Assembly: GCA_949132985.1 (NCBI GenBank)
Contig: CASCGD010000001.1
Span: 1 to 64,000, forward strand
Direction of reading: 5' to 3'
DNA from: an uncultured Lachnospiraceae bacterium
GTDB lineage: Bacteria; Bacillota; Clostridia; Lachnospirales; Lachnospiraceae
Length of the DNA: 64,000 bases
The number at the start of each line of letters is the position of its first letter. Position 1 is the stretch's first letter. The translations under genes and the position numbers were made by a program. Under the pieces are notes generated by a model. That model saw only the letters and a list, made by a program, of their open reading frames with translations. It did not search any database and was not told the DNA's origin. Below are positions 1 to 13,084 of this stretch, one piece after another.

Positions 1-16
1 TCTAGCTTTTTACTGA

Positions 17-1204
17 TTACTCAATAATCGTAGCCACACGACCAGAACCAACTGTTCTACCACCCTCACGAATAGCGAACGTAAGTCCCTGCTCCATAGC
101 AACGGGATGAATCAGCTCGATGGTCATCTCGATGTTATCGCCAGGCATGCACATCTCTGTGCCGCCGGGAAGGTTGCACACACCGGTAACGTCGGTAGTT
201 CTGAAGTAGAACTGCGGACGATAATTGTTGAAGAACGGTGTATGACGGCCACCCTCGTCCTTAGTCAGAACGTAAACCTGAGCGGTAAACTTGCTGTGGC
301 AGGTTACGGAACCGGGCTTGCAGAGACACTGTCCACGAACGATCTGATCACGGTTGATACCACGGAGCAGAGCGCCAATGTTATCGCCGGCCTGAGCCTC
401 GTCAAGCATCTTGCGGAACATCTCGATACCGGTTACAACAGTCTTCTGTGTCTCTTCCTTAACACCAACGATCTCCAACTCGTCAGATAAGTGAAGTGTA
501 CCACGCTCTACACGACCGGTAGCAACGGTACCACGACCGGTGATGGTGAATACGTCCTCGACAGGCATCAGGAACGGCTTGTCAGTATCACGCTCAGGAT
601 CAGGGATATAGTCATCAACTGTAGACATCAGCTCCATAACCTTGTCGCCCCACTCGCTGTTGGGATCCTCGAGAGCCTTCAAAGCGGAACCCTTGATGAT
701 CGGGCAGTCATTAAATCCATACTCCTCAAGCTGCTCGGTAACTTCCATCTCAACGAGTTCGATCAGCTCGTCGTCGTCTACCATATCGCACTTGTTCAGG
801 AAAACGATGATATAAGGTACACCTACCTGACGGGACAGAAGGATGTGCTCCTTGGTCTGAGCCATAACACCGTCGGTAGCAGCTACTACTAAGATCGCGC
901 CGTCCATCTGAGCAGCACCGGTAATCATGTTCTTAACGTAGTCAGCATGTCCGGGGCAGTCAACGTGTGCGTAATGTCTCTTATCCGTCTGATACTCAAC
1001 GTGAGCAGTAGAAATGGTGATACCACGCTCTCTCTCCTCGGGAGCCTTGTCAATGTTCTCAAAATCTACCTTTGCATTTCCTTCTACACGCTCAGCCAAT
1101 ACCTTGGTGATCGCTGCTGTTAAAGTCGTCTTACCATGATCTACGTGACCGATGGTACCAATATTACAATGCGGTTTTGTTCTTTCAAATTTAGCCTTTG
1201 CCAT
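17..1204 (-). CDS. tuf: Translation elongation factor Tu
   Basis: 395 aa; [22 protein letters not shown] and NKCD GTPase motifs; EF-Tu C-terminal domains. Confidence 0.98.
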   Translation of the reverse strand: MAKAKFERTKPHCNIGTIGHVDHGKTTLTAAITKVLAERVEGNAKVDFENIDKAPEERERGITISTAHVEYQTDKRHYAHVDCPGHADYVKNMITGAAQMDGAILVVAATDGVMAQTKEHILLSRQVGVPYIIVFLNKCDMVDDDELIELVEMEVTEQLEEYGFNDCPIIKGSALKALEDPNSEWGDKVMELMSTVDDYIPDPERDTDKPFLMPVEDVFTITGRGTVATGRVERGTLHLSDELEIVGVKEETQKTVVTGIEMFRKMLDEAQAGDNIGALLRGINRDQIVRGQCLCKPGSVTCHSKFTAQVYVLTKDEGGRHTPFFNNYRPQFYFRTTDVTGVCNLPGGTEMCMPGDNIEMTIELIHPVAMEQGLTFAIREGGRTVGSGRVATIIE

Positions 1205-1280
1205 TTTGAAATGTCCTCCTTAATTTTCTGCCCACCCTAGGGCTTGATTTGTTTCGTTTAAAGTTGCGCTCATAGCTTTG

Positions 1281-1308
1281 ATTATAACAAAAATTAACGG
1301 TTTTTCAA
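1281..1308 (-). promoter_or_regulatory. Putative sigma-A promoter for tuf (TTGAAA-N16-TATAAT)
   Basis: Read on minus strand from 1308 to 1281, upstream of tuf. Confidence 0.65.
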
Positions 1309-1356
1309 GTATTTCCCCGGAAATAACTGATAAAATATTACAGCTCGACCCTGCTG

Positions 1357-3474
1357 TTATTTCCCTTGGGACGAAATGATCTTTTCCTGTACACTCTTCG
1401 GAACCTGCTCGTATTTCTCGAAGAACATCGAGTAGTTACCGCGTCCCTGTGTCTTGGAACGAAGGTCTGTAGAGTAACCAAACATCTCTGCCAGCGGAAC
1501 AAATGCACGGACAATCTTTCCGTTTCCTACGTCATCCATTCCCTCGATACGTCCACGGCGGGAATTCAAGTCACCGATAACATCTCCCATATATTCTTCG
1601 GGCATGGTGACCTCCACCTTCATAATCGGCTCTAAGATTGCGGGGGCTGCTTTCTGCATTGCCTCCTTAAAGCACATGGAGCCTGCGATGTGGAATGCCA
1701 TCTCGGATGAATCGACTTCATGGTAGGAACCGTCATATACAACGGCATGGACACCAAGTACAGGGAATCCTGCCAGCGTACCGGCTTTCGATGCTTCCTC
1801 GATACCCTCTCCAACTGCGGGAATATATTCCTTCGGAATAGAACCGCCCACAACCTGGGATTCAAATTTAAACAGCTCCTCGCCGTTGGCATCCATCGGC
1901 TCAAAGCGTACCTTACAGTGTCCGTACTGTCCACGTCCACCGGACTGCTTTGCATATTTGTATTCCTGATCCACAGACTTTGTAAATGTCTCCTTATATG
2001 CAACCTGCGGAGCACCTACATTCGCCTCGACCTTAAATTCGCGCAGCAGACGGTCAACGATAATCTCCAGATGCAGCTCACCCATGCCGGCAATAATAGT
2101 CTGTCCGGTCTCCTGATCCGTGTGTGCACGGAAAGTCGGATCCTCCTCGGCAAGCTTTGCCAAAGCCTCGCCCATCTTTCCCTGTCCGGCCTTTGTCTTC
2201 GGCTCAATCGCAAGCTCGATAACCGGCTCAGGAAACTCCATGGACTCCAGGATAACCGGGTGCTGCTCATCACAGATGGTATCACCGGTGGTGGTGAGCT
2301 TGAATCCAACTGCCGCAGCAATATCACCGGAATAAACCTTGTCCAGCTCCGCCCGCTTGTTTGCGTGCATCTGCAACAGACGTCCGACACGCTCTTTTTT
2401 ATCCTTTGTCGCATTCAAAACGTAGGAACCGGACTTCAGTACGCCCGAGTATACACGGATAAATGCAAGCTTTCCAACAAATGGATCTGTCATGATCTTA
2501 AATGCCAATGCGGAGAAAGGCTCCTCATCGGATGATTTTCTCGTAATCTCGTTTCCGTCAAGATCAACACCGGCGATGTCCGAGACATCGACAGGTGCGG
2601 GCATGAACTCCAAAATCGCATCCAAAAGCTTCTGTACGCCCTTGTTGCGGTAAGCAGAACCACAGCATACAGGAACTGCCGTACACTCACAGGTAGCCTT
2701 GCGGAGCACCGCCTTTAACTCCTCAATGGTCGGCTCCTCGCCCTCGAGATACTTCATCATCAGATCATCGTCCAACTCACTGATTTTTTCAATCAACTCG
2801 GTGCGATACAGCTCGGCATCATCCTTCATATCATCCGGAATCTCCGTAATCTGGATATCGTCACCCTTATCGTCATTGTAAATATATGCTTCCATCTCAA
2901 ACAGATCGATGACTCCTCTGAATTCATCCTCTTTTCCAATGGGAAGCTGTAAAATGATGGCATTTTTACCTAATCTCGTACGAATCTGGTCAACAGCTCC
3001 ATAGAAGTTTGCACCTAAGATATCCATCTTGTTGATGAATGCCATACGAGGTACATTGTAGGTGTCAGCCTGGCGCCATACATTTTCTGACTGAGGCTCC
3101 ACTCCACCCTTTGCACAGAATACGCCAACCGCTCCGTCTAAGACACGCAAAGAACGCTCAACCTCAACCGTAAAGTCAACGTGTCCGGGGGTATCAATGA
3201 TGTTGATACGATGCTCTAACGCGCCGGGCTTTACCTTTGCATGGTCCTGCAACGTCCAATGGCAGGTGGTAGCGGCTGAAGTAATGGTAATTCCTCTCTC
3301 CTGCTCCTGCTCCATCCAGTCCATGGTTGCAGTACCTTCGTGAGTATCACCGATCTTATAGTTAATACCAGTATAATACAGAATACGCTCAGTTAATGTC
3401 GTCTTACCGGCATCAATATGAGCCATAATTCCGATATTCCTGGTTCTTTCCAACGGATATTCTCTTCCAGCCAA
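1357..3474 (-). CDS. fusA: Elongation factor G
   Basis: 705 aa; [42 protein letters not shown]. Confidence 0.98.
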   Translation of the reverse strand: MAGREYPLERTRNIGIMAHIDAGKTTLTERILYYTGINYKIGDTHEGTATMDWMEQEQERGITITSAATTCHWTLQDHAKVKPGALEHRINIIDTPGHVDFTVEVERSLRVLDGAVGVFCAKGGVEPQSENVWRQADTYNVPRMAFINKMDILGANFYGAVDQIRTRLGKNAIILQLPIGKEDEFRGVIDLFEMEAYIYNDDKGDDIQITEIPDDMKDDAELYRTELIEKISELDDDLMMKYLEGEEPTIEELKAVLRKATCECTAVPVCCGSAYRNKGVQKLLDAILEFMPAPVDVSDIAGVDLDGNEITRKSSDEEPFSALAFKIMTDPFVGKLAFIRVYSGVLKSGSYVLNATKDKKERVGRLLQMHANKRAELDKVYSGDIAAAVGFKLTTTGDTICDEQHPVILESMEFPEPVIELAIEPKTKAGQGKMGEALAKLAEEDPTFRAHTDQETGQTIIAGMGELHLEIIVDRLLREFKVEANVGAPQVAYKETFTKSVDQEYKYAKQSGGRGQYGHCKVRFEPMDANGEELFKFESQVVGGSIPKEYIPAVGEGIEEASKAGTLAGFPVLGVHAVVYDGSYHEVDSSEMAFHIAGSMCFKEAMQKAAPAILEPIMKVEVTMPEEYMGDVIGDLNSRRGRIEGMDDVGNGKIVRAFVPLAEMFGYSTDLRSKTQGRGNYSMFFEKYEQVPKSVQEKIISSQGK

Positions 3475-3533
3475 GATTTTTTCCTCCTAACTAATAATCA
3501 GGCAATCAGCACCCTGCATATTTCCAGTGCGCG

Positions 3534-3693
3534 AGTACAACGAAAACTGTGTCTTTTTATGTTAAGCGCAGGATCTGGTTTCATCTGCAAGGAACAAAAT
3601 CGACGGCGTAGCAGTGGCTACGGCTAAATTTTGTGACGTAGCAGATGAATCAAAGACAAGCTTAACATGAAAATGTTTCGTATTCGTTGTACT
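3534..3693. repeat. ~160-bp nested inverted repeat between rpsG and fusA
   Basis: AGTACAACGAA (3534-3544) pairs with TTCGTTGTACT (3683-3693); ATGTTAAGC (3559-3567) with GCTTAACAT (3660-3668); further inner arms. Confidence 0.8.
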
Positions 3694-4162
3694 AAAATCT
3701 GTAATGCGCAAACGCCTTGTTTGCCTCTGCCATCTTATGCATATCTTCTTTTCTCTTCACGGATGCACCGGTATTGTTTGATGCGTCCAAAATCTCGTTT
3801 GCCAGCCGCTCCTCCTGTGTCTTCTCACCTCTCTTGCGGGAAAACATAGTCAGCCAGCGAAGCGCCAACGCCTGACGGCGGTCAGGGCGAACTTCGATGG
3901 GCACCTGATAGGTAGCTCCGCCGATACGTCTTGCCTTTACCTCAAGCAAGGGCATTACGTTGTTCATCGCTTCTTCAAAAACCTCTAATGCGGGTTTGCC
4001 GGATTTCTCTTCCACCCGTGCAAACGCTCCGTATACAATCTTCTGTGCGACACCCTTCTTACCATCTAACATAATGTTATTGATAAGCTTTGTGACCACG
4101 GTATTATTGTAAATCGGATCTGCTAATACTTCTCTTTTCTGAGTATGTCCTTTACGCGGCAC
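3692..4162 (-). CDS. rpsG: 30S ribosomal protein S7
   Basis: [40 protein letters not shown]; 156 aa. Confidence 0.98.
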   Translation of the reverse strand: MPRKGHTQKREVLADPIYNNTVVTKLINNIMLDGKKGVAQKIVYGAFARVEEKSGKPALEVFEEAMNNVMPLLEVKARRIGGATYQVPIEVRPDRRQALALRWLTMFSRKRGEKTQEERLANEILDASNNTGASVKRKEDMHKMAEANKAFAHYRF

Positions 4163-4188
4163 GATACTTCCCTCCTTAATACATGTTG

Positions 4189-4213
4189 CTTATTGAATCT
4201 GCGATTCAATAAG
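4189..4213 (-). promoter_or_regulatory. Perfect 11-bp hairpin in rpsG 5' leader
   Basis: CTTATTGAATC-TGC-GATTCAATAAG, about 27 nt upstream of the rpsG start. Confidence 0.55.
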
Positions 4214-4273
4214 ATCCACTTTTAATTCATCGGTACTCACATGTGTCCTCTAATGTGTCCGTGCGGGAAATCT

Positions 4274-4301
4274 ATTATAATCGGAAAATAGAAAATTCCA
4301 A
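4274..4301 (-). promoter_or_regulatory. Putative promoter for rpsG-fusA (TTGGAA-N16-TATAAT)
   Basis: Minus strand motif in the rpsL-rpsG intergenic region. Confidence 0.5.
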
Positions 4302-4402
4302 CACTTACCTTAGTTCTGTTTGTGGTACAACTCTAACTCATGCAAATTTGTTATTACCGTTTGTCTCGCCTATCTTCTCAACGATCGCCGGACCATAACA
4401 AA

Positions 4403-4822
4403 CTATTTTGCACCCTTCGGTCTCTTAGCGCCGTATTTAGAACGCGCCTGCTTTCTGTTCGCAACACCGGCGGTATCTAACGTACCTCTGATGATATGGT
4501 AACGTGTACCAGGTAAATCCTTCACACGTCCGCCGCGAATCAGAACGACACTGTGCTCCTGTAAGTTGTGACCCTCACCGGGAATGTAGCTTGTAACCTC
4601 GATTCCGTTTGAGAGACGTACTCTGGCAATCTTACGAAGAGCTGAGTTAGGCTTTTTAGGAGTAGCAGTCTTAACTGCGGTGCAGACACCTCTCTTCTGA
4701 GGGGAAGAAGCATCGATCGGGCGCTTCTTTAAAGAGTTAAATCCCTTCTGCAGCGCCGGTGCGGTAGACTTCTTTACACTGGTCTGTCTTCCTTTTCTTA
4801 CTAACTGGTTAAATGTCGGCAT
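4403..4822 (-). CDS. rpsL: 30S ribosomal protein S12
   Basis: [13 protein letters not shown]...[18 protein letters not shown]...[13 protein letters not shown]; start at 4822 behind an SD-like CAGGAGG, not the ORF-track start 4912. Confidence 0.97.
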   Translation of the reverse strand: MPTFNQLVRKGRQTSVKKSTAPALQKGFNSLKKRPIDASSPQKRGVCTAVKTATPKKPNSALRKIARVRLSNGIEVTSYIPGEGHNLQEHSVVLIRGGRVKDLPGTRYHIIRGTLDTAGVANRKQARSKYGAKRPKGAK

Positions 4823-4920
4823 TCTATTCACCTCCTGTTTTATGATTTGTATTACCGGAGCTTTTATCCGGTATTGTTGTGTGCAGAAAAGCCTGTAAAC
4901 ATGCGCCTGCACGCTAAAAT

Positions 4921-4949
4921 ATTATAGACACCAAACCACGCTCTGTCAA
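4921..4949 (-). promoter_or_regulatory. Sigma-A promoter for rpsL (TTGACA-N17-TATAAT)
   Basis: Perfect consensus on minus strand. Confidence 0.8.
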
Positions 4950-5008
4950 GTCATTTTCCCGAAAAAGTCATAAAAAGGGCAACATTGCGGCTATCAATTG
5001 CTGCTTAA

Positions 5009-5053
5009 AAAGAGCGGCTTTGCAGTTATTCCCGCCATAAGCCGCTCTTTTTT
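5009..5053. terminator. Intrinsic terminator downstream of rpoC
   Basis: AAAAAGAGCGGCTT...AAGCCGCTCTTTTTT; A/T tracts on both sides. Confidence 0.75.
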
Positions 5054-5110
5054 ATAACTTTTCAGATCAAATTTTTTTCATGCTGCTATTTATTATAGAA
5101 GAAACTGCTC

Positions 5111-8100
5111 TTAATCCTCCGTGGCCGCTTCCGCTTCTGCAAACAGTTCATCATCCATGCCCTCGTCAAAAGCTTCCGCTTCTTCTTCCGGCTCATCCTC
5201 TAACTCATCATCAAAGGCAGCCTCATCCTCCAACTCGTCATCGTCAAAGCTGTCTACAAACGCCGCATCGCCGGTATCCCCGGTTTCCTCCTTCTCAGTA
5301 TAATCCTCGTCCTCAAAGAAGTCATCGTCTAACAAAAGCTCCTCCATGCGTCCGTCAGAATCCAGTTTCAGGTTACGGTAGAGCTTCATACCGGTTCCCG
5401 CCGGAATCGGCTTACCAATAATAACGTTCTCCTTCATTCCGATCAGCGAATCAACCTTACCCTTGATGGCTGCCTCGGTCAGAACCTTGGTCGTTTCCTG
5501 GAAGGATGCCGCAGACAAGAAGGAATTAGTCGCAAGGGAAGCCTTTGTGATACCCAGAAGCACCTGTGTACCTTCCGCCGGCGTTTTCCCCTCCTTTTGC
5601 AGCTCTTCATTTCTATCCTCGAACTCCAGCGTATCAACCATCGTGCCCGGCAGGAAATCGGAATCACCGTTCTCCTCCACACGGATTTTCTGCAGCATCT
5701 GGTGCACGATTACCTCGATATGCTTATCGTTAATCTCCACGCCCTGCAGTCGGTAAACGCGCTGTACCTCGCGCAGCATATAGTCCTGCACGGCGCGCAC
5801 GCCCTTGATCTTCAAGATGTCATGCGGGTTTATAGAACCTTCTGTCAACTCATCACCGGCCTCCAGCACCGCCCCATCCATGATCTTGATATGCGAACCG
5901 TAGGGGATCAGATAGCTCTTGGACTCACCGGTCTCCTGATTTGAGACAATAATTTCGCGCTTTTTCTTCGTATCCTTGATGGTAGCGACACCGCCAAACT
6001 CCGTGATGATAGCAAGACCCTTCGGCTTTCTCGCCTCAAAAATTTCCTCCACACGGGGAAGACCCTGTGTGATATCGTTACCTGCCACACCACCGGTATG
6101 GAAGGTTCTCATTGTAAGCTGCGTACCAGGCTCACCGATAGACTGCGCTGCGATAATACCGATCGCCTCACCTACCTGCACCGCCTGACCCGTAGCCATG
6201 TTAGAGCCATAGCATTTTGCACAGACACCCATGTGAGAACGGCAGGTTAAGATTGTACGAATCTTTACCTGTGTCAGCGGTTCCCCTTTTTCGTTCACAC
6301 CCTTTGTCATCACCAGCTCAGCTCGCTTCGGCGTGATCATATGGTTTTCTTTTACAAGTATATTCCCATCCTTATCATAGATCGTCTCCGCCGCGAAACG
6401 GCCCGTAATACGATCCTGCAGTCCTTCGATCTCCTCTTTTCCATCCATGAATGCCTTCACATACATACCGGGGATCTCACGGTCGCTTCCCGCGCAGCAG
6501 TCGGACTCACGCACAATCATATGCTGCGACACATCTACCAGACGTCTCGTCAGATATCCGGAATCGGCGGTACGAAGCGCCGTATCGGACAAACCTTTAC
6601 GTGCGCCGTGTGCGGACATAAAGTACTCAAGTACGTCCAGGCCCTCACGGAAGTTCGACTTGATCGGCAGCTCGATGGTACGGCCGGTAGTATCAGCCAT
6701 CAGTCCACGCATGCCTGCCAGCTGCTTGATCTGCTTGTCGGAACCACGCGCACCGGAATCCGCCATCATAAAGATGTTGTTGTAGCGGTCAAGCCCTGAC
6801 AGCAGCGCCTTTGTCAGCGCTTCATCCATATCCTTCCAGGTCTCTACCACCTCTTTGTAGCGCTCCTCCTCGGTCACCTGTCCGCGCCTGTACTGTCTCG
6901 TAATCTCATCGACCGTATCCTGCGCATCCTGAATCATCTGCGGCTTCTGCGGGGGCACGGTCATGTCGGAAATCGATACAGTCATCGCCGCACGGGTGGA
7001 ATATTTGTAACCCATTGCCTTGATGTCGTCTAACACCTCCGCGGTTCTGGTGGCCCCATGAATGTTGATAACCTTCTCCAAAATCTTCTTTAAATATTTT
7101 TTCCCGACGTGAAAGTCAACCTCAAGCTGCAAATAATCTTCCGGCTTCTCACGCTTCACAAAGCCCAGATCCTGCGGGATGATCTCATTAAAGATCAGTC
7201 GTCCCAACGTCGTCTCGATCGTGCCGGATACCGTCTCCCCCTCCGGGGTTGCGGCCCTCTGCTGCACGCGTATCATCTGGTGCAGGCTGATCACGCCGTT
7301 CTCATAAGCCAGAAGCGCCTGATTGGTACTGCTGAAGAAATGTCCCAGAACATCGATCGGTGTACAAACCACCTCGCGCGAGGAATCGTCGCCTGTCTGA
7401 TAACGGATCATATCCTCCACCCGAATTTCACCTGCGTCAAGCGCAGACTGCACCTGCTCCTTCGAGTCATATACTTTATTATTCACTGTGGTCACGCCTT
7501 CATTTTTAAAATCAGGCATCTTATCCATCGTCAAATAATAAATACCAAGTACCATATCCTGAGACGGAACCGCCACCGGTCCGCCGTCGGAAGGCTTTAA
7601 CAGATTGTTCGGAGAAAGCAGCATAAACCGGCATTCTGCCTGTGCTTCCTGCGAAAGCGGCAGATGGACAGCCATCTGATCTCCGTCGAAATCCGCATTG
7701 AACGCAGTACAGACAAGCGGATGCAGCTTGATCGCCTTACCCTCAACCAGAATCGGCTCAAATGCCTGGATTCCGAGCCTGTGCAGGGTAGGCGCACGGT
7801 TCAGCATAACCGGATGCTCTTTGATAACATCCTCCAACACATCCCAGACCTCGGTCTGTAAGCGCTCCACCATCTTCTTGGCGCTCTTGATATTATGTGC
7901 AGTGCCGTTTGCCACCAGCTCCTTCATAACGAAGGGCTTAAACAGCTCGATCGCCATCTCCTTGGGCAAACCACACTGATAAATTTTTAATTTCGGCTCC
8001 ACGACAATAACGGAACGCCCGGAGTAGTCCACTCGTTTTCCAAGCAAATTCTGGCGGAACCGCCCGGATTTGCCCTTTAACATGTCCGAAAGCGACTTTA

Positions 8101-9061
8101 ACGCACGATTTCCCGGTCCGGTAACGGGCCGGCCCCTGCGCCCGTTGTCGATCAGCGCATCAACAGCCTCCTGCAGCATACGCTTCTCGTTGCGCACAAT
8201 GATATCCGGGGCGTTCAGCTCCAGCAATCTGCGCAGACGGTTGTTGCGGTTGATAATACGGCGATACAGGTCATTCAGATCAGACGTCGCAAAACGTCCG
8301 CCGTCCAGCTGCACCATTGGACGCAGATCCGGAGGGATCACCGGGATCACCGTCATAATCATCCAATCCGGCCGGTTTCCTGACTCGCGGAATGCCTCCA
8401 CTACCTCCAGACGCTTAATGATACGCGCTTTTTTCTGGCCGGTGGCATCTGTGAGCGCCGCTTTCAGCTCGGCAGAATCCTTTTCCAGATCAATGGCCTG
8501 CAAAAGCTCTAAAATTGCCTCCGCTCCCATACCTACCCGGAAACCGCTGCCATGCTTTTCTCTGGCAGCCTGATAATCAGCGTCCGAGAGTACCTGCTTC
8601 ATAGACAGCTCCGTCTTTCCCGGATCTAACACAATATAGGAAGCAAAATACAATACTTTCTCCAGCACACGGGGCGACAGATCAAGAATCAGGCCCATGC
8701 GGGAAGGAATACCCTTAAAATACCAGATATGGGAGACAGGAGCAGCCAGCTCAATATGTCCCATACGCTCCCTACGGACATTTGCTTTTGTAATTTCCAC
8801 GCCGCAGCGGTCACAAACGACACCCTTATAGCGAATCTTTTTGTACTTTCCGCAATGACACTCCCAGTCCTTGCTCGGTCCGAAAATCTTCTCACAGAAG
8901 AGACCGTCTTTCTCCGGTTTTAAGGTTCGATAGTTGATGGTCTCCGGCTTTTTTACTTCACCCCGGGACCACTCTCTGATTTTCTCAGGTGAGGCCAGCC
9001 CAATCTGAATTGCATCAAATGAAATTGGCTGGTAAGTTTCTTTATTTGCTGTCTCAGGCAT
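5111..9061 (-). CDS. rpoC: DNA-directed RNA polymerase subunit beta'
   Basis: 1316 aa; [12 protein letters not shown] catalytic motif, C-x-C zinc region; acidic C-terminal tail. Confidence 0.98.
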   Translation of the reverse strand: MPETANKETYQPISFDAIQIGLASPEKIREWSRGEVKKPETINYRTLKPEKDGLFCEKIFGPSKDWECHCGKYKKIRYKGVVCDRCGVEITKANVRRERMGHIELAAPVSHIWYFKGIPSRMGLILDLSPRVLEKVLYFASYIVLDPGKTELSMKQVLSDADYQAAREKHGSGFRVGMGAEAILELLQAIDLEKDSAELKAALTDATGQKKARIIKRLEVVEAFRESGNRPDWMIMTVIPVIPPDLRPMVQLDGGRFATSDLNDLYRRIINRNNRLRRLLELNAPDIIVRNEKRMLQEAVDALIDNGRRGRPVTGPGNRALKSLSDMLKGKSGRFRQNLLGKRVDYSGRSVIVVEPKLKIYQCGLPKEMAIELFKPFVMKELVANGTAHNIKSAKKMVERLQTEVWDVLEDVIKEHPVMLNRAPTLHRLGIQAFEPILVEGKAIKLHPLVCTAFNADFDGDQMAVHLPLSQEAQAECRFMLLSPNNLLKPSDGGPVAVPSQDMVLGIYYLTMDKMPDFKNEGVTTVNNKVYDSKEQVQSALDAGEIRVEDMIRYQTGDDSSREVVCTPIDVLGHFFSSTNQALLAYENGVISLHQMIRVQQRAATPEGETVSGTIETTLGRLIFNEIIPQDLGFVKREKPEDYLQLEVDFHVGKKYLKKILEKVINIHGATRTAEVLDDIKAMGYKYSTRAAMTVSISDMTVPPQKPQMIQDAQDTVDEITRQYRRGQVTEEERYKEVVETWKDMDEALTKALLSGLDRYNNIFMMADSGARGSDKQIKQLAGMRGLMADTTGRTIELPIKSNFREGLDVLEYFMSAHGARKGLSDTALRTADSGYLTRRLVDVSQHMIVRESDCCAGSDREIPGMYVKAFMDGKEEIEGLQDRITGRFAAETIYDKDGNILVKENHMITPKRAELVMTKGVNEKGEPLTQVKIRTILTCRSHMGVCAKCYGSNMATGQAVQVGEAIGIIAAQSIGEPGTQLTMRTFHTGGVAGNDITQGLPRVEEIFEARKPKGLAIITEFGGVATIKDTKKKREIIVSNQETGESKSYLIPYGSHIKIMDGAVLEAGDELTEGSINPHDILKIKGVRAVQDYMLREVQRVYRLQGVEINDKHIEVIVHQMLQKIRVEENGDSDFLPGTMVDTLEFEDRNEELQKEGKTPAEGTQVLLGITKASLATNSFLSAASFQETTKVLTEAAIKGKVDSLIGMKENVIIGKPIPAGTGMKLYRNLKLDSDGRMEELLLDDDFFEDEDYTEKEETGDTGDAAFVDSFDDDELEDEAAFDDELEDEPEEEAEAFDEGMDDELFAEAEAATED

Positions 9062-9075
9062 GTTGGCACTCCCTT

Positions 9076-12000
9076 CTACTCTTCATCACTCAACGCAGTG
9101 TCGTCAAAATCCTCTGCTCCAAAATCATCGTCGAAATCATCTTCCGGCTCTTCCTCTTCACTGTCCTCGACCGCAACCAGCTCCTTGCTCTCCGCGTCAA
9201 ACTCAACCTTGGAAAAGCCACGCTTCGAAAAGCTCTCGCTGTCCTCAAAAGCAAAATCCTTATCGCCGGCGATGATCGCATTCAGGTCCGTGTTTCCATA
9301 CTCGCTGATCTCCATCAGCTCTACTTCCTCTCGATTCTCATCCAGCACCTTGACATCCAGTCCCAGAGACTGAAGCTCCTTTAAGAGCACCTTGAAGGAC
9401 TCAGGGATACCCGGTTCAGGAATGTTATCACCCTTGATGATCGCCTCGTAGGTCTTGACACGGCCAACCACATCATCGGACTTGACAGTCAAAATCTCCT
9501 GTAAGGTATAAGACGCGCCGTAAGCCTCCAGCGCCCAAACCTCCATCTCTCCGAAACGCTGCCCGCCGAACTGCGCCTTGCCGCCCAACGGCTGCTGGGT
9601 AACGAGGGAATAAGGTCCGGTGGAACGCGCGTGAATTTTGTCATCCACCAAATGGTGCAGCTTCAGGTAGTGCATATGCCCGATAGTAACCGGTGAATCA
9701 AAAGGTTCTCCGGTACGTCCGTCGCGCAGCTGAACCTTGCCGTCCCTGGAAATCGGAACACCCTTCCAAAGCTCTCTGTGAGCTCTGTGATCCGACAGAT
9801 AATCTATCACATCCTCACGAAGTGTATCCTTATATTTTTCTGTAAAATCCTCCCACTCAAGGTTCACATAATCATTCGCAAGCTCCAGTGTATCCTGGAT
9901 ATCAATTTCCCTTGCGCCGTCAAATACCGGCGTCTCAATATTAAATCCCAGCGCCTTCGCTGCCAGGCTCAGATGAATCTCCAACACCTGTCCGATATTC
10001 ATACGGGAGGGAACGCCCAACGGATTCAACACGATGTCAAGGGGCCGTCCATTCGGAAGGAACGGCATATCCTCTACCGGAAGCACCCGGGAAACCACAC
10101 CCTTGTTTCCGTGACGTCCCGCCATTTTATCGCCGACAGAAATTTTACGCTTCTGCGCAATGTAAATGCGGACCGCATGGTTTACACCGGGAGATAGCTC
10201 ATCTCCGTTTTCCCTCGTAAACACCTTCGCGTCCACGACAATACCGTACTCACCATGGGGCACCTTCAACGACGTGTCTCTTACCTCACGCGCTTTCTCA
10301 CCGAAAATCGCACGGAGCAGACGCTCCTCTGCGGTCAGCTCGGTCTCGCCCTTCGGCGTAACCTTGCCTACAAGTATATCTCCTGCGCGCACCTCCGCAC
10401 CGATGCGGATGATTCCACGCTCATCCAAATCCTTCAGCGCATCCTCGCCGACGCCGGGCACATCCCGGGTGATCTCCTCCGGCCCAAGCTTGGTATCCCG
10501 CGCCTCCGCCTCGTATTCCTCAATATGCACAGACGTATATACGTCATCCTGCACCAGGCGCTCGCTTAAGAGAACTGCGTCCTCGTAGTTGTATCCTTCC
10601 CAGGTCATAAATCCGATCAGCGGATTCTTTCCGAGCGCAAGCTCCCCATCCGCGGTAGAGGGACCGTCGGCGATAACCTCGCCCGCCTCCACATGGTCGC
10701 CCTTAAAGACGATCGGTCTCTGGTTATAACAGTTGCTCTGATTACTTCTGGAGAACTTGGTCAACTTATAATTGGAAGTCGTTCCATCTGTATTTTTGAT
10801 CCAGATTTCATCTGACTGTGCCTTCTCCACAACGCCCGCCTTCTTTGCAACGACGCATACGCCGGAATCCACGGCCGCCTTCGGCTCCATGCCGGTTCCT
10901 ACAACCGGAGCCTCCGTCGTGAGCAGCGGCACCGCCTGACGCTGCATGTTGGAACCCATCAGCGCACGGTTTGCATCGTCGTTTTGCAAAAACGGAATGA
11001 GCGCCGTCGCCACGGAAAATACCATCTTCGGCGATACATCCATATAGTCAAACGCAGTCTTGTCGTACTCCTGCGTCTCCTCCCTGTATCGTCCGGATAC
11101 GGAGTTACGCACGAAATGTCCGTCCGCATCCAGCTTCTCGTTCGCCTGCGCTACATGATAATTGTCCTCTTCATCGGCGGTCATGTAGATAACCTCGTCG
11201 GTGACCCGGGGATTTTTCGGATCACTCTTGTCAATCTTGCGGTAAGGAGCCTCCACAAAGCCGTACTCGTTGATGCGGGCATAGCAAGCCAATGAGTTGA
11301 TAAGCCCGATGTTGGGACCCTCGGGGGTCTCGATCGGACACATACGCCCATAGTGGGAATAGTGCACGTCGCGGACCTCAAATCCGGCACGATCACGGCT
11401 CAAACCGCCAGGCCCCAGCGCAGAGAGACGCCGTTTGTGTGTCAGCTCACCCAGCGGGTTGTTCTGGTCCATAAACTGCGAGAGCTGTGAGGAGCCGAAG
11501 AACTCCTTGACCGCCGCAGTCACAGGCTTGATATTAATCAGGCTCTGGGGAGAAACACCCTCCAGATCCTGTGTTGTCATACGCTCCCGGACAACACGCT
11601 CCAGCCTGGATAGACCGATGCGGTACTGATTCTGCAAAAGCTCTCCCACCGCGCGGATACGCCGGTTTCCAAGATGATCGATGTCGTCATCGTTCCCAAT
11701 CGCCCACTCCAGATGCATATTATAGTTAATAGAAGCAAAAATATCTTCCTTTGTGATGTGCTTGGGAATCAGATCATGCACACCCCTGCGGATTGCCTCC
11801 TTGATGTCCTCCGGCTCGGTGTACTCCTCCAAAATCGCCTTGAGCGCCGGATAGTAAACCAACTCGCCGATACCAAGCGCCTTCTGCGCGGACTTTTCAG
11901 CCAGTTCCGGCACCCACGCGCCCAGATCAACCATCATGGAGGAAAGCACCTTGACGTTACGCTCCTCTGTCTGGATCATGACATAGCGCACAGCGGCGTT

Positions 12001-12969
12001 TTGAATTTCCTCCGCCTTCTCTCTCGTGAGACGCGTTCCCGCCTCCGCCATAACCTCCCCGGTGGACGGATCAATGACGTCCTCCGCCAGCACATGGCCC
12101 CGCAGTCGATTGCGGAAAGAAAGCTTTTTATTGAACTTATAACGCCCGACCTTCGCCAGATCATACCTTCTCGGGTCGAAAAACATGGCGGAAATCAAGC
12201 TTTCCGCGCTCTCCACCGTGAGCGGCTCGCCGGGGCGTATTTTCTTATATAATTCGAGCAGGCCGGACTCATAATTTGTGGACACGTCCTTGCCCATGCT
12301 CGCAACAATTTTAGGCTCCTCACCAAAATACTCAATAATTTCCTGATTGCTTCCGATTCCCAGCGCACGAATCAACACTGTAATCGGAACCTTTCTGGTT
12401 CTGTCAACACGAACATAAAAAACGTCATTGGAGTCTGTCTCATACTCTAACCACGCGCCGCGGTTAGGGATGACTGTACAGGAGTAAAGGGTTTTTCCGA
12501 CCTTGTCACGGCTGATTCCGTAATAGATGCCGGGAGAGCGGACAAGCTGGCTGACAATAACACGCTCCGCTCCGTTGATCACGAAAGTACCCGTCTCTGT
12601 CATCAACGGCAGATCTCCCATAAAAATCTCCTGCTCGTTGATTTCCTCCGTCTCCTTATTATATAGGCGTACCTTTACTTTCAGGGGTGCTGCGTAGGTT
12701 GCGTCCCGCTCCTTACACTCCGGAATCGTGTACTTCACATCAGCCTCACATAATGTAAAATCAACGAACTCCAGGCTCAAATGTCCACTATAATCTGAGA
12801 TAGGAGAGATATCTGCAAACACTTCTTTTAAACCTTCGTCCAGAAACCACTGATAGGAGTCTTTTTGTACCTCAATCAGGTTGGGCATTTTCAGAACTTC
12901 TTTTTGTCTTGAGTAACTCATACGCAAGTTCTTTCCAGCTTGTACCGGACGTATTCTGTTTTTCTCCAT
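9076..12969 (-). CDS. rpoB: DNA-directed RNA polymerase subunit beta
   Basis: [39 protein letters not shown]; start MEKNRIRP at 12969 behind GAGAGGTGA. Confidence 0.98.
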   Translation of the reverse strand: MEKNRIRPVQAGKNLRMSYSRQKEVLKMPNLIEVQKDSYQWFLDEGLKEVFADISPISDYSGHLSLEFVDFTLCEADVKYTIPECKERDATYAAPLKVKVRLYNKETEEINEQEIFMGDLPLMTETGTFVINGAERVIVSQLVRSPGIYYGISRDKVGKTLYSCTVIPNRGAWLEYETDSNDVFYVRVDRTRKVPITVLIRALGIGSNQEIIEYFGEEPKIVASMGKDVSTNYESGLLELYKKIRPGEPLTVESAESLISAMFFDPRRYDLAKVGRYKFNKKLSFRNRLRGHVLAEDVIDPSTGEVMAEAGTRLTREKAEEIQNAAVRYVMIQTEERNVKVLSSMMVDLGAWVPELAEKSAQKALGIGELVYYPALKAILEEYTEPEDIKEAIRRGVHDLIPKHITKEDIFASINYNMHLEWAIGNDDDIDHLGNRRIRAVGELLQNQYRIGLSRLERVVRERMTTQDLEGVSPQSLINIKPVTAAVKEFFGSSQLSQFMDQNNPLGELTHKRRLSALGPGGLSRDRAGFEVRDVHYSHYGRMCPIETPEGPNIGLINSLACYARINEYGFVEAPYRKIDKSDPKNPRVTDEVIYMTADEEDNYHVAQANEKLDADGHFVRNSVSGRYREETQEYDKTAFDYMDVSPKMVFSVATALIPFLQNDDANRALMGSNMQRQAVPLLTTEAPVVGTGMEPKAAVDSGVCVVAKKAGVVEKAQSDEIWIKNTDGTTSNYKLTKFSRSNQSNCYNQRPIVFKGDHVEAGEVIADGPSTADGELALGKNPLIGFMTWEGYNYEDAVLLSERLVQDDVYTSVHIEEYEAEARDTKLGPEEITRDVPGVGEDALKDLDERGIIRIGAEVRAGDILVGKVTPKGETELTAEERLLRAIFGEKAREVRDTSLKVPHGEYGIVVDAKVFTRENGDELSPGVNHAVRIYIAQKRKISVGDKMAGRHGNKGVVSRVLPVEDMPFLPNGRPLDIVLNPLGVPSRMNIGQVLEIHLSLAAKALGFNIETPVFDGAREIDIQDTLELANDYVNLEWEDFTEKYKDTLREDVIDYLSDHRAHRELWKGVPISRDGKVQLRDGRTGEPFDSPVTIGHMHYLKLHHLVDDKIHARSTGPYSLVTQQPLGGKAQFGGQRFGEMEVWALEAYGASYTLQEILTVKSDDVVGRVKTYEAIIKGDNIPEPGIPESFKVLLKELQSLGLDVKVLDENREEVELMEISEYGNTDLNAIIAGDKDFAFEDSESFSKRGFSKVEFDAESKELVAVEDSEEEEPEDDFDDDFGAEDFDDTALSDEE

Positions 12970-13055
12970 TGACGTTTCACCTCTCGTTATCATTTTGATG
13001 TTCCGCGCCAAAAAATGCGCAGAATAAGCCTATTTACCACAATAAAGCATCATCC

Positions 13056-13084
13056 ATAATATCACAGTTTTGTCAAAAATGCAA
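13056..13084 (-). promoter_or_regulatory. Putative promoter for rpoB (TTGCAT-N17-TATTAT)
   Basis: Minus strand motif in the divergent intergenic region. Confidence 0.55.

Noticed and set aside
107-892. Plus-strand ORFs opposite tuf, and similar antisense ORFs across rpoB, rpoC, fusA and the flagellar genes
   Set aside because: They overlap strongly supported conserved genes, have no recognisable family and no ribosome-binding sites; typical shadow ORFs.
3534-3693. CRISPR array or insertion sequence at the palindromic elements
   Set aside because: No regularly spaced repeats, no transposase ORF and no target-site duplication that could be confidently identified.
5121-5303. Serine-rich plus-strand ORF ([22 protein letters not shown]...)
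   Set aside because: Antisense of the acidic RpoC tail; Ser-rich composition is a by-product of GAA/GAC/GAT codons on the other strand.
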